The notes below the pieces were generated by a model. The model saw only the letters and a program-made list of their open reading frames with translations, had not been told where the DNA came from and did no database searches. This document shows, in pieces, positions 1 through 7,100 of a DNA stretch of 24,123 bases. The DNA lies in the NCBI GenBank assembly GCA_017398105.1, contig JAFQHF010000079.1, forward strand, positions 1-24,123, written 5' to 3'. The stretch is from Oscillospiraceae bacterium (GTDB taxonomy: Bacteria; Bacillota_A; Clostridia; Oscillospirales; Oscillospiraceae). Numbering within the stretch: the stretch's first letter is position 1; every line of letters begins with the position of its first letter. Position numbers and translations under genes: made by a program.

Positions 1-61
1 CAGCGTAATCTGACAGCTCCCTTTACACAAGGGTAAGCGAAGCGCAGTCAGCGGAAGTGAA

Positions 62-82
62 TGACAGCCCGGTGGGCTGTCA
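62..82. repeat. Short perfect hairpin in the upstream non-coding stretch
   Basis: TGACAGCCC and GGGCTGTCA form a perfect 9-bp stem around a GGT loop. It lies in a GC-rich non-coding stretch (1-141) that has the look of a decayed palindromic intergenic repeat. No gene is visible in 1-220. Confidence 0.5.
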
Positions 83-111
83 GAGCCGCTGACCGGGCTG
101 CCCGCAGGCAG

Positions 112-141
112 CCTTGGGCGCTCCCGCGCCAGAGGTTTTTT
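112..141 (+). terminator. Candidate intrinsic terminator of a gene left of the window
   Basis: CCTTGGGCGC and GCGCCAGAGG can pair around a TCCC loop (about nine pairs, one mismatch) and are followed directly by six T residues. This is the shape of a rho-independent terminator on the + strand. The gene it would serve lies outside the window, so the assignment is inferred from shape only. Confidence 0.5.
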
Positions 142-151
142 GACACGCTGT

Positions 152-201
152 ATTGCCGAAGGCAATTCCTTAATTCAGCATTTAGCATTCTGCATTTTGC
201 A
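152..201. repeat. Heptad-arm element, copy 1 (one arm only)
   Basis: A small hairpin (ATTGCCGAAGGCAAT) is followed by four consecutive 7-bp units: TTCAGCA, TTTAGCA, TTCTGCA and TTTTGCA (174-201). It matches the right half of the complete elements at 9793, 11843, 17879 and 20668, but the left arm is missing. It ends just before the ribosome binding site of the protease gene. Confidence 0.75.
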
Positions 202-220
202 TTTTTTAAGAGGTTTCTCT

Positions 221-1477
221 ATGAATGAACACAACAACTATCCCGACTGGGATGAGCAGTATTACGGTACCGGGCCTACGCAGCCGCCTAAGGATAAGGG
301 CGGCGTTCTGGCGCTGATGCTGATTCTGGTGATTTTTCTTTCCGGCATCGTGACGGTGCTGGGCATTCTGAATATTCGGCTGTTTCAGGAGCTTCAGGTG
401 AAGCAGAAGGAAGCCGACCTTTCCATCGCCTTCACCACGGAGGCTGTGACGGAGGAGGCTGCGGTTCCCGTGCCTGCCAGCGTTGCCCAGCAGACAGAGC
501 CGGTGCCCTTTGCTTCCATGAATATCCAGCAGTCGCCCCAGAGCATTGACAATGTGCCTATGGAGGGTGGTCTGCCCCTGCAGGAGATCTATACCCAGAA
601 TATCCCCTCGGTGGTGTCCATTTCCTGCACCGGCTACGGCGGCGCTTCCACCGGCACCGGCGTGGTTCTGTCTGCCGACGGCTATATCGTCACCAATGCC
701 CATGTGGTAGACGGGGCCGGTTCCATTTCCGTCCGGCTGACGGATGACCGGGTCTTTGCCGCCAGCATCGTTGGACTGGATGAGATTTCCGACCTGGCTG
801 TGCTGTTCATTCAGGCTGCGGATCTGACACCTGCCAGCTTCGGTGATTCCGCCAGCCTGCGGGTGGGCGATACGGTGGTTGCCATTGGTGATCCTCTGGG
901 TGAGGAATTCCGGGGCACCTACACCAACGGCATCGTCTCCGCCATCAACCGGGACGTGGATATGGACGGGCGCACCATGACCCTGATCCAGACCAATGCC
1001 GCCCTGAACTCCGGCAATTCCGGCGGCCCCCTGATCAACTGCTACGGTCAGGTCATCGGCATCAATACCATGAAGATCGGCGCCTTTACGGACAAGGCCG
1101 GCGTGGAGGGACTGGGCTTCGCCATTCCCAGCGCCACCGTCAAGGAGATCGTGGATCAGCTGGTGAGCCAGGGCTATGTGTCCGGGCGTCCCACCTTGGG
1201 ATTGGAGGGCGACAGCCTTTCCACCTTCTATCAGCATTACTACCGGATGCCCGCGGGACTGTATATCACCTATGTAGCCCCCGGCAGCGACGCCTACAGC
1301 AAGGGAATTGAGGACGGCGACATTCTTTTAAGCATCAATGACAAGCGCATTACCTCCATGGAGGAACTGAAATCCGTCATTTTCGACTGCGAAGTGGGCC
1401 AGACCGTTCAGGTCATCATCTACCGCTCCGGCCAGCAGTACCGCCTGGAGCTGACCCTGGCGGAAGACAAAGGCTGA
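221..1477 (+). CDS. Membrane-anchored HtrA/DegP-type serine protease with PDZ domain
   Basis: Predicted S1C-family serine endopeptidase (418 aa) that would degrade or process damaged proteins outside the membrane. A short charged N-terminus is followed by one membrane segment (about residues 27-49), a low-complexity Glu/Ala/Pro linker, a trypsin-like domain and a C-terminal PDZ domain (about 320-415). The catalytic triad is visible: His161 in NAHVVDG, Asp191 in DEISDLAVL and Ser267 in GNSGGPL. The start at 221 is chosen because AAGAGG lies 7 nt upstream; an in-frame ATG at 140 would translate repeat sequence. The domain order is that of Gram-positive HtrA/YyxA/HtrB proteins. Which paralogue it is cannot be decided. 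No two-component system is adjacent. Confidence 0.93.
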   Translation: MNEHNNYPDWDEQYYGTGPTQPPKDKGGVLALMLILVIFLSGIVTVLGILNIRLFQELQVKQKEADLSIAFTTEAVTEEAAVPVPASVAQQTEPVPFASMNIQQSPQSIDNVPMEGGLPLQEIYTQNIPSVVSISCTGYGGASTGTGVVLSADGYIVTNAHVVDGAGSISVRLTDDRVFAASIVGLDEISDLAVLFIQAADLTPASFGDSASLRVGDTVVAIGDPLGEEFRGTYTNGIVSAINRDVDMDGRTMTLIQTNAALNSGNSGGPLINCYGQVIGINTMKIGAFTDKAGVEGLGFAIPSATVKEIVDQLVSQGYVSGRPTLGLEGDSLSTFYQHYYRMPAGLYITYVAPGSDAYSKGIEDGDILLSINDKRITSMEELKSVIFDCEVGQTVQVIIYRSGQQYRLELTLAEDKG

Positions 1478-1498
1478 AAACAAACACGTAAAAAATAT

Positions 1499-1608
1499 GT
1501 CATCCTGAGCGAGCAACGCGAGTCGAAGGATCTACGCACTTACAATACGCTTAAAAGAAACGATAGTGCGCAGATCCTTCGACTCCGCTTCGCTCCGCTC
1601 AGGATGAC
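1499..1608. repeat. Long inverted repeat, GTCATCCTGAGCG...CAGGATGAC type (copy 1)
   Basis: Two arms of about 40 bp, beginning GTCATCCTGAGCGAGC and ending GCTCCGCTCAGGATGAC, are inverted around a short AT-rich spacer. The arms share the GTCGAAGGATCT / AGATCCTTCGAC core. A diverged copy lies at 18853-18960. The element fills the gap between the protease and thioesterase genes and could form a long hairpin in RNA. Its function is unknown. Confidence 0.85.
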
Positions 1609-1644
1609 AGTTTCGTAATATAAAATTCAGAATCGAGGAAACCA

Positions 1645-2382
1645 ATGGAACCTATCTATCAGCAGGATTTTGAAATCACCGACCTGTATGTGGACTGCAG
1701 GGGCAGAGTCCTGCCCTCGAAGCTTCTTTACATCATGCAGGAGATCGCAGGCATCCATTTTGCCCGGATCTCCATGGACTATGAGACCCTGGCGGAAAGA
1801 GGCATGTTCTGGGCCATCACCCGGCACAAGGTGCAGATCAGCCGCCTGCCCATGCGGGGCGAGACTCTGCACGTGGAGACCTGGCCCATGCCCACCACCC
1901 GGGTTGCCTATCCCAGGAGCATCATCGCCTATGACGAAGCAGGAAACGAGGTCTTCCGCTCCATCTCCCTGTGGGTGCTGATGGACCTGAACAGCCGGAA
2001 CATGATCCTGCCGGGCAAGAGCGGCATCGATGTGGCCGGAACCCTCCGGGGCAATGAGCTTGCATCCCCCCTGGGTCTTCCTGCCAAGCCTCTGGGCCAG
2101 CGCCGGCAGCGGACCGTCCGCTTCACCGATCTGGACCGCAACGGCCACATGAACAATACCAGGTACTTAGACTGGATCTGGGATCTGCTGCCCGGGCAAT
2201 ACCACATGGGACACAATGTGAAGGAATTCACCGTCTGCTACCTGAGCGAAGCCCGGGAAGGTCAGGAGCTTACCCTTCACTGGGACTTCCTGGAAGAAAA
2301 CTGTATGCAGATGGATGCCAGAAGAATCGGTGAAGACGGCAAGGAAGAACGGATCTTCGCAGCGAAAATCCTGTTTGACTGA
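1645..2382 (+). CDS. Acyl-ACP thioesterase (PF01643 family)
   Basis: A 245-aa double hot-dog-fold protein expected to hydrolyse acyl-acyl carrier protein to free fatty acid and ACP in the cytoplasm. The second hot-dog half carries the family signature DLDRNGHMNNTRYLDW, with Asn166 and His168 as likely active-site residues. The first half contains the GMFWAITRHKVQI strand typical of FatA/FatB-like enzymes. The length fits bacterial members of the family. The start has GAGGA about 6 nt upstream. No fatty-acid synthesis genes are adjacent, so substrate chain length and pathway role cannot be read from context. Confidence 0.92.
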   Translation: MEPIYQQDFEITDLYVDCRGRVLPSKLLYIMQEIAGIHFARISMDYETLAERGMFWAITRHKVQISRLPMRGETLHVETWPMPTTRVAYPRSIIAYDEAGNEVFRSISLWVLMDLNSRNMILPGKSGIDVAGTLRGNELASPLGLPAKPLGQRRQRTVRFTDLDRNGHMNNTRYLDWIWDLLPGQYHMGHNVKEFTVCYLSEAREGQELTLHWDFLEENCMQMDARRIGEDGKEERIFAAKILFD

Positions 2383-2401
2383 AAATGAAAAAATACTTAC
2401 C

Positions 2402-2555
2402 GGGTTAACGCAGCATGGCACCAATCTGCAGTAGGGCGGGCTGCCCTCAGCCCGCCGCAAACAGAAAAATAGTACCAATTGCGGCGGCTTGAGGGCAAGC
2501 CGCCCTACCAGGGTGCATTTTTACGTTGTCATTTTTCAGCTTGCTGCGTTAATCC
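2402..2555. repeat. GTAGGGCGG palindromic element A1 nested in a longer inverted repeat
   Basis: The core 2431-2508 starts GTAGGGCGGGCTGCCCTC and ends GGGCAAGCCGCCCTAC. Each arm is itself a near-palindrome. The core is bracketed by a second inverted pair, GGGTTAACGCAGCA (2402-2415) and TGCTGCGTTAATCC (2542-2555), matching at 13 of 14 positions. It lies between the convergent thioesterase and rsmG genes and may help end transcription from both sides; that role is inferred from position only. Confidence 0.75.
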
Positions 2556-2577
2556 GATAAGCAAAAATAAAACAACT

Positions 2578-2682
2578 GTAGGGCGGAGGTATGACTCCGC
2601 CGGGCAATACCGATACCTGAGCAGAAACGACCAAACGCGCAAAGGTATGCAAGTGCCCGGCGGGGACATGTCCCCGCCCTAC
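2578..2682. repeat. GTAGGGCGG palindromic element A2 (with conserved core)
   Basis: Left arm GTAGGGCGGAGGTATGACTCC and right arm GGGGACATGTCCCCGCCCTAC flank a core beginning GCCGGGCAATACCGATACC and ending GTGCCCGGC. The same core type occurs at 4778-4882 and 14926-15029. The element lies just downstream of the rsmG stop codon. Confidence 0.85.
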
Positions 2683-2696
2683 TTTTATTATTTGAT

Positions 2697-3389
2697 TTAC
2701 AGCGGTGACTGCTTGATCTTTGCGAAGCGTCTGGGGTACTGCTTTGGCGTGGGAGCTACCTTGCGCAGGACGATGACGGCGTGGCTGGTGCCGTCGATGG
2801 GATACTCCTTGACTTCTTCCAGCTTCAGACCCAGCTTTTTGATGGCGTTGCCGCATTCAGCCAGCTCCTCTTTGGCGGCTGAACCCTTCATGGCAAGCAC
2901 CGCACCGCCCACCTTCACATAGGGGGCCGTCAGCTCCAGCAGGATGTTCAGACGGGCAACAGCCCGGGAGGTGGCAAAGTCATAGCATTCCCGGCGGGCT
3001 GCCACCGCTTCCTCAGCCCGGGCGGTGACGCATTCGGCCTGGATTCCCAGCTGCGGCAGGATTTCCTCCAGCCACTTCATCCGCTTGCCCAGGCTGTCCA
3101 GCAGTGTGATCTTTGCCTCGGGGCAGGCGATGGCCAGGGGCACACCGGGGAAGCCTGCGCCGCAGCCCACATCAATGAGGGTCTTGCCCGTCAGATCTGC
3201 AGCGCTGAGCACTGTCAGGCTGTCCAGCAGGTGCAGATTTGCCACGGGCACATCCTCGGTGATGCCGGTCAGATTCATGACCTCATTCTGCTTTACCATA
3301 GCTCTGGCAAAGGCGCAGAGGGTATCGATCCGGTTTTCCGGCAGGTCAAGGCCCAGCTGAGGCAGGCCGGAAATCAGGGTTTGTTTCAT
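2697..3389 (-). CDS. rsmG: 16S rRNA (guanine-527-N7)-methyltransferase RsmG (GidB)
   Basis: SAM-dependent enzyme that methylates N7 of G527 in 16S rRNA; loss in other bacteria gives low-level streptomycin resistance. The 230-aa product shows the N-terminal NEVMNLTGI segment, SAM motif I as DVGCGAGFPG (residues 73-82), an acidic post-I region (ITLLDSLGKRMKWL) and the family motif TSRAVARL. The start at 3389 is the last of three successive ATGs and is preferred because GGTGAT, complementary to the 16S 3' end, lies 7 nt upstream. GTG codons at 3404 and 3401 and ATGs at 3395 and 3392 are alternatives. The gene is separated from the mnmE-mnmG partners it often has, and sits divergently upstream of dnaA. 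Confidence 0.96.
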   Translation of the reverse strand: MKQTLISGLPQLGLDLPENRIDTLCAFARAMVKQNEVMNLTGITEDVPVANLHLLDSLTVLSAADLTGKTLIDVGCGAGFPGVPLAIACPEAKITLLDSLGKRMKWLEEILPQLGIQAECVTARAEEAVAARRECYDFATSRAVARLNILLELTAPYVKVGGAVLAMKGSAAKEELAECGNAIKKLGLKLEEVKEYPIDGTSHAVIVLRKVAPTPKQYPRRFAKIKQSPL

Positions 3390-3415
3390 CATCATTATCA
3401 CCACAATATGTCTCT

Positions 3416-3479
3416 GTAGGGGCGGAATTCATTCCGCCCTCAATGTTTTATTTTAGGGAGGGATGAATCCCTCCCCTAC
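3416..3479. repeat. GTAGGGGCGG palindromic element A3 (hybrid arms)
   Basis: The left arm, GTAGGGGCGGAATTCATTCC, and the right arm, GGATGAATCCCTCCCCTAC, are two different versions of the same terminal palindrome, so the element has mismatched halves. It lies between the DUF3810 gene and the rsmG start and so sits in the likely rsmG leader. Confidence 0.75.
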
Positions 3480-3491
3480 GTTTTGAATGAA

Positions 3492-4661
3492 TTACCGGGC
3501 GTTGACGATGCCGCTCAGGTCGATCTGGCTTTCGTCGTAGGGATCGAAGTGGGAATCCTCCACGGTGATGGAGGGCAGGACTTCTGTCTGGATGTGCCAG
3601 TTCACCAGAAGATCCGTCACCTGACCGTAGGAGCGGATACCGGCGCTCTCGCCGCTGGTCTTCAGATAGGTATCGTTGACGGTATCGGCAAAATTGGTGG
3701 CCGCCTCATTGCGGTTGGCGCTGAAGAAGTGGCTGTAGTAGTCCATATCCCGCTGCAGCAGGTCGCTGACCCCTTCCTTGACCCGGGCAGCGGCAGCAGC
3801 GGCCGCAGTGGTATGGACACCGGCCAGGGCATTGTAGCAGTAGCGGTAGGCCATGAAATAGCCGGAGTACCGGAACTCGATGTCGGAATGGACGGAGGTA
3901 GCCAGGAAGCCTGCGAAATTGGCATCCCGCTCGGAAGCGATGCACATCCGGTGGGACATCTCATGGGCGATGGTAAAGGGCAGCGTCACATCGGGGATCT
4001 GGGGGTTTACCGCAGCCTCGCCGGTCATGCCGAAGGTGACGCCGGTGATGCCCATGGAGGTATACATATCCGCCCAGCCCAGCTGCTTTACCGGCACCCG
4101 GGAGCCTGCAAAAATGGGATAGTGATAGTCATAGGTCAGAATTTCAAAGCCTTCTCCTGCCCGGGCTGCCAGAACATCGAAATCATCGAATTTCACATTG
4201 CCGTCTGCATCCCGGCCCACCTGGGCGGCCAGCTCATTGGCCTTGTCCCGGTAGAATTCCGTGGCTTCCGTCAGCTCCTCCAGATTGTAGCTGGAGGTAT
4301 CCAGGCGCATGTCCTCCGACAGATCGCCTGCGTAGTAATTCAGGCCCCACATAAGGGTATGCAGCATGTAAAGACCGGCAAAAACCGCGATCACCCAGCC
4401 GCCCCACTGAATTGGATTCCATTTGAGCACCAGCATCAGAACAAAGCTTGCCAGGATCACAACGCCCAGGGCGATGGCCAGCACCTGCCAGACGGGAAAC
4501 GCCACCACCGCCGTCCATTTTGCCAGATAATCCTGCATGGTGCGGATGACGTAGGGATACACCATGTCCACCAGAGTCGCAAACCGCTCGCCGAAGAGCA
4601 TCAGCACCCAGGTGATCGCGCCGAAAATGGCCGCTGTCAGGTATCCGAACCAATATTTCAA
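3492..4661 (-). CDS. DUF3810-family membrane protein, putative zinc metalloprotease
   Basis: A 389-aa protein with two to three N-terminal membrane segments (about residues 5-25, 60-85 and 90-110) and a large soluble part carrying an HEMSH zinc-binding motif (HExxH, residues 233-237). An acidic residue downstream, within SERDANFAG, could be the third ligand. This matches DUF3810 (PF12725); its substrate is not known. The start is TTG at 4661, since AAGGAGG lies 8 nt upstream on the minus strand. An ATG at 4715 would add 18 residues that read through the ribosome binding site. The gene precedes rsmG on the same strand but is separated from it by an element of the GTAGGGCGG family. Confidence 0.85.
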   Translation of the reverse strand: MKYWFGYLTAAIFGAITWVLMLFGERFATLVDMVYPYVIRTMQDYLAKWTAVVAFPVWQVLAIALGVVILASFVLMLVLKWNPIQWGGWVIAVFAGLYMLHTLMWGLNYYAGDLSEDMRLDTSSYNLEELTEATEFYRDKANELAAQVGRDADGNVKFDDFDVLAARAGEGFEILTYDYHYPIFAGSRVPVKQLGWADMYTSMGITGVTFGMTGEAAVNPQIPDVTLPFTIAHEMSHRMCIASERDANFAGFLATSVHSDIEFRYSGYFMAYRYCYNALAGVHTTAAAAAAARVKEGVSDLLQRDMDYYSHFFSANRNEAATNFADTVNDTYLKTSGESAGIRSYGQVTDLLVNWHIQTEVLPSITVEDSHFDPYDESQIDLSGIVNAR

Positions 4662-4777
4662 AGGAAACGCCTCCTTTTGATCGTCATAGTTATGGATTTT
4701 AATAGTATAACACATTTGCAGGCAATTGTCTTCCTTTTATTTTTTTAATTTTTTCTGAACGGTTTATTTATTTTTCT

Positions 4778-4882
4778 GTAGGGCGGGGGCATGCCCCCGC
4801 CGGGCAGTAACGATGCCTGAGCGGAAACGACCAAAGGCTCAGAGGAAAGAAAGTGCCCGGCGGGGACATGTCCCCGCCCTAC
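4778..4882. repeat. GTAGGGCGG palindromic element A4 (with conserved core)
   Basis: Left arm GTAGGGCGGGGGCATGCCCCC and right arm GGGGACATGTCCCCGCCCTAC flank a core sharing GCCGGGCAGTAACGATGCC and GTGCCCGGC with elements A2 and A6. It separates the divergent DUF3810 and dnaA transcription units. Confidence 0.85.
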
Positions 4883-4939
4883 AATGCTACAATAGGAAGC
4901 CTTTTCTTTTTCCTGAAAAACTGTCATTTTTTCCTTTTA

Positions 4940-4948
4940 CTTTCCACA
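4940..4948 (+). promoter_or_regulatory. Single DnaA-box-like site upstream of dnaA
   Basis: CTTTCCACA differs from the consensus TTATCCACA at two positions. It lies just upstream of the putative dnaA -35 element, where DnaA autoregulation is known in other bacteria. On its own it is weak evidence. Confidence 0.35.
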
Positions 4949-4956
4949 AAAATTCC

Positions 4957-4985
4957 TTGTGTTTTCTAGTAAAATGTGATAAAAT
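4957..4985 (+). promoter_or_regulatory. Candidate sigma-A promoter of dnaA
   Basis: TTGTGT (4957-4962), a 17-bp spacer and TAAAAT (4980-4985) give a reasonable vegetative promoter about 80 bp before the dnaA start. The surrounding DNA is AT-rich. No competing signal of similar quality was seen between the A4 element and dnaA. Confidence 0.6.
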
Positions 4986-5002
4986 TTAGGGTGAATAATT
5001 AT

Positions 5003-5037
5003 GCCCAAAATTGGCCTTCGGCCCTTGTTTTTTGGGC
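5003..5037 (+). promoter_or_regulatory. Hairpin in the dnaA 5' leader
   Basis: GCCCAAAA and TTTTGGGC pair to close a structure containing a second short stem, GGCC-TTC-GGCC. It lies in the predicted untranslated leader and ends 14 nt before the dnaA ribosome binding site. It could be a regulatory RNA structure or a decayed intergenic repeat. Confidence 0.5.
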
Positions 5038-5065
5038 TTCCAAGATAGACGAAAGGAGCCGCATT

Positions 5066-6379
5066 ATGTATTCATCCGCCTATGTCTGGGCCAAGGTTCT
5101 GAGCCATATGGAGGAGCGTCTGGGCGCTGTCACCGTGTCGGCCTGGTTTGACGACGCGGAGGTGGTGGAGCTGAACGAGAGCAATCTGATCCTCTACTCC
5201 CCCTCGGATTTCCGCCGGGAGATCATCCGCCGCCGCTGCACCGACTACATCCACGATGCCCTGAAGGAGATCTTCAATTCCGATGCCAAGCTCCTGGTTT
5301 TCGGCGACGAAGAGCTGAATGCCAGAAAGAGCAAGGGCAAGTCTCCTACCTCCATGGACTTCAACCCCCAGTTCACCTTTGACAATTTCGTGGTGGGTCC
5401 CTCCAACCGGTTCGCCCATTCCGCCGCCATTGCGGTCTCCAAGACCCCGGGCCAGGTCTATAACCCCCTGTTTATCTACGGCCCTCCCGGCGTGGGAAAG
5501 ACCCACCTGCTGTACGCCATCGCCAACGGCATCCGCAAGGAAAATCCCAACGCCAACATTGTTTATATCAAGGGCGACCAGTTCACCAACGAACTGATCG
5601 ATGCCATCAAAAACGGCAAGAACATTGAATTCCGCTCCAAATACCGGGAAGCTGACCTGTTCCTGGTGGATGATATCCAGTTCATCGCCGGCAAGGAATC
5701 CACCCAGGAGGAATTCTTCCATACCTTCAATAAGCTCTATGAAGAGCACAAGCAGATCGTGCTGACTTCCGACCGGAAGCCCGACGACATGCTGACCCTG
5801 GAAGAGCGTCTTCGCAGCCGGTTCCTGTGGGGCCTGATCGCGGACATCAATCCCCCGGACTATGAGACCAGAATGGCCATTATTCAGAACAAGGCCCGGC
5901 AGCTGGGACTGAACCTGAGCGATGATGTATGCAATTACATCGCCATCAATATCACCAACAATGTCCGTCAGATCGAGGGCACCGTGAAAAAGATCCTGGC
6001 CTACCGGGATTTGAACAACATGCCCCTGGATCTGCCCAACATCTCCCGGGCCATTGACGACATGTTCAAGTCCGAGGGCAACGCCCTGCCCACCGCGCCG
6101 CTGATCATCAGCCAGGTCTGCAAGTTCTACAACGTGGACGAGTCCGTTATCCGGGGCACCCAGAAAAACAAGGGCACTGCCGAAGCCCGGCAGGTGGCCA
6201 TGTATCTGATCCGGAAGCTGACCAACCTGTCTCTGCCCGACATCGGCAAGGAATTTGCCAGGGATCATTCGACGGTATTGTACGCCATCCGCAAGGTCGA
6301 AGTCGCGCTGAAAAACGGCGACAGTCACATGCAGAACAATATCCGGGATATTACGGCCAATATCAATAGCTGCTTATAA
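5066..6379 (+). CDS. dnaA: Chromosomal replication initiator protein DnaA
   Basis: AAA+ initiator that binds DnaA boxes and melts the origin. The 437-aa protein has domain I (about 1-75), a very short linker, an AAA+ domain with Walker A GPPGVGKT (139-146) and Walker B LVDDIQF (Asp202/Asp203), and DNA-binding domain IV with the signature ARDHSTVLYAI (Asp400 in DHSTVL). It is slightly shorter than the B. subtilis protein, mainly in linker domain II. The start at 5066 has AAAGGAG 7 nt upstream. An in-frame ATG at 4976 would translate the leader hairpin and is rejected. The gene is followed by a 721-bp gap with DnaA boxes and then dnaN. Confidence 0.98.
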   Translation: MYSSAYVWAKVLSHMEERLGAVTVSAWFDDAEVVELNESNLILYSPSDFRREIIRRRCTDYIHDALKEIFNSDAKLLVFGDEELNARKSKGKSPTSMDFNPQFTFDNFVVGPSNRFAHSAAIAVSKTPGQVYNPLFIYGPPGVGKTHLLYAIANGIRKENPNANIVYIKGDQFTNELIDAIKNGKNIEFRSKYREADLFLVDDIQFIAGKESTQEEFFHTFNKLYEEHKQIVLTSDRKPDDMLTLEERLRSRFLWGLIADINPPDYETRMAIIQNKARQLGLNLSDDVCNYIAINITNNVRQIEGTVKKILAYRDLNNMPLDLPNISRAIDDMFKSEGNALPTAPLIISQVCKFYNVDESVIRGTQKNKGTAEARQVAMYLIRKLTNLSLPDIGKEFARDHSTVLYAIRKVEVALKNGDSHMQNNIRDITANINSCL

Positions 6380-6408
6380 TATCGGTTCTACGTCCGGGAA
6401 TGGCAGGT

Positions 6409-6533
6409 GTCACTTTCTTGTCTCCGAACAAGAAAGTAACCAAAGAAATCGGCTTAAGAGGCGCTGAGTTGATTGCTCCCGCAATCAAAGCCGCCCTCTT
6501 AAGAATCTCCCGGCGCGCACTAACCTAATCTCA
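6409..6533 (+). repeat. Structured two-hairpin element, left copy
   Basis: Hairpin 1 is ACTTTCTTGT-CTCCGA-ACAAGAAAGT. It is followed by CCAAAGAAA and a long hairpin 2 closed by CTTAAGAGG / CCTCTTAAG with an inner TTGATTGC-TCCC-GCAATCAA stem, ending CCCGGCGCGCA. The reverse complement of 6692-6823 has the same order and motifs. The pair is therefore a large inverted repeat inside the dnaA-dnaN gap. Confidence 0.85.
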
Positions 6534-6578
6534 GAAACTTAACGATCTAAATTTTAAGCCCAATCACGTCTGACTACT

Positions 6579-6673
6579 GGCGGGGGCTCCGCTCTCCCCG
6601 CCCTGCCGAAAAAATTATCTCAAACTTTTGAGGAGAAACCTAGCAATGAAAAAGTCGGAACACTTTTTCATTG
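6579..6673. repeat. Two hairpins between the paired structured elements
   Basis: GGCGGGG / CCCCGCC (6579-6602) and a perfect 12-bp stem CAATGAAAAAGT-CGGAAC-ACTTTTTCATTG (6644-6673) lie between the inverted copies. No convincing gene is present. The region 6380-7100 otherwise holds only the structured elements, DnaA boxes and the dnaN leader. Confidence 0.6.
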
Positions 6674-6691
6674 CCGCGCATGAATTAACGA

Positions 6692-6823
6692 GGTACAATC
6701 TCAACCAGATGCGCGCCGGGAAGATTCTTAAGAAGGGCGGCTTTGGCGCGCAGGAGCGCGACACGCAGCGCCTTCTTAAGTCGCCTTCTTTTGGTACTTT
6801 TCTTGGCGAAGCAAGAAAAGTAC
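6692..6823 (-). repeat. Structured two-hairpin element, right copy (inverted)
   Basis: Read on the minus strand it begins with the perfect 12-bp hairpin GTACTTTTCTTG-CTTCGC-CAAGAAAAGTAC, then CCAAAAGAAGG. Next is a long hairpin closed by CTTAAGAAGG / CCTTCTTAAG with an inner CGCGC/GCGCG stem, ending CCCGGCGCGCA. Both stems differ in sequence from the left copy (6409-6533) but keep pairing, which points to selection on structure. Confidence 0.85.
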
Positions 6824-6858
6824 ATACCACCACCATAAGGGAAATTTTACTCCAAAAG

Positions 6859-7014
6859 TTTTCCACAGGGCCTGTGGAATGTGGAAAGAAATTCTGTGGA
6901 CAAATTGGTGCCGAAATTTCCTCCACAACCCCCTGTTGAAAAGTTCCACATCTTCAACATTCCCCTGTGGAGAAAAATCCGTTGCGGCCCTAGAGCAAAA
7001 GGGACTTTTCCACA
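6859..7014. other. DnaA-box cluster in the dnaA-dnaN gap (candidate oriC part)
   Basis: Sites of the form TTNTCCACA lie at 6859-6867 (+, TTTTCCACA), 6895-6903 (-, TTGTCCACA), 6966-6974 (-, TTCTCCACA) and 7006-7014 (+, TTTTCCACA). Weaker sites are at 6873-6881 and 6880-6888. None is the perfect TTATCCACA. A short AT-rich GATATATATATC tract follows at 7058-7069. Position next to dnaN is typical of Firmicutes origins, so this is a candidate oriC, but the second cluster at 18617 is denser. Confidence 0.65.
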
Positions 7015-7100
7015 TAATTTTGTACTACGGCTGATACTGCTACCTAAACCTATGACAGATATATATATCTTGAATTCTTTAACAAGAAAGGAAATCGACG

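Noticed and set aside
2479..2922. 147-residue open frame on + across two palindromic elements and the end of rsmG
   Set aside because: Made of repeat sequence and the antisense of rsmG, with no start signal.
3483..4748. 421-residue open frame on + opposite the DUF3810 gene
   Set aside because: No ribosome binding site and shadow-type composition. The minus-strand frame has membrane segments, an HExxH motif and a strong AAGGAGG.
2431..4882. Repeated palindromes considered as a CRISPR array
   Set aside because: Units are irregularly spaced between genes, differ in arm sequence, and lack uniform spacers or cas genes.
6628..6939. Open frame of about 100 residues in the dnaA-dnaN gap, with GAGGAG upstream of an internal ATG at 6646
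   Set aside because: It runs through a perfect hairpin, the right copy of the structured element and several DnaA boxes. Its sequence is explained by those features and shows no protein family.
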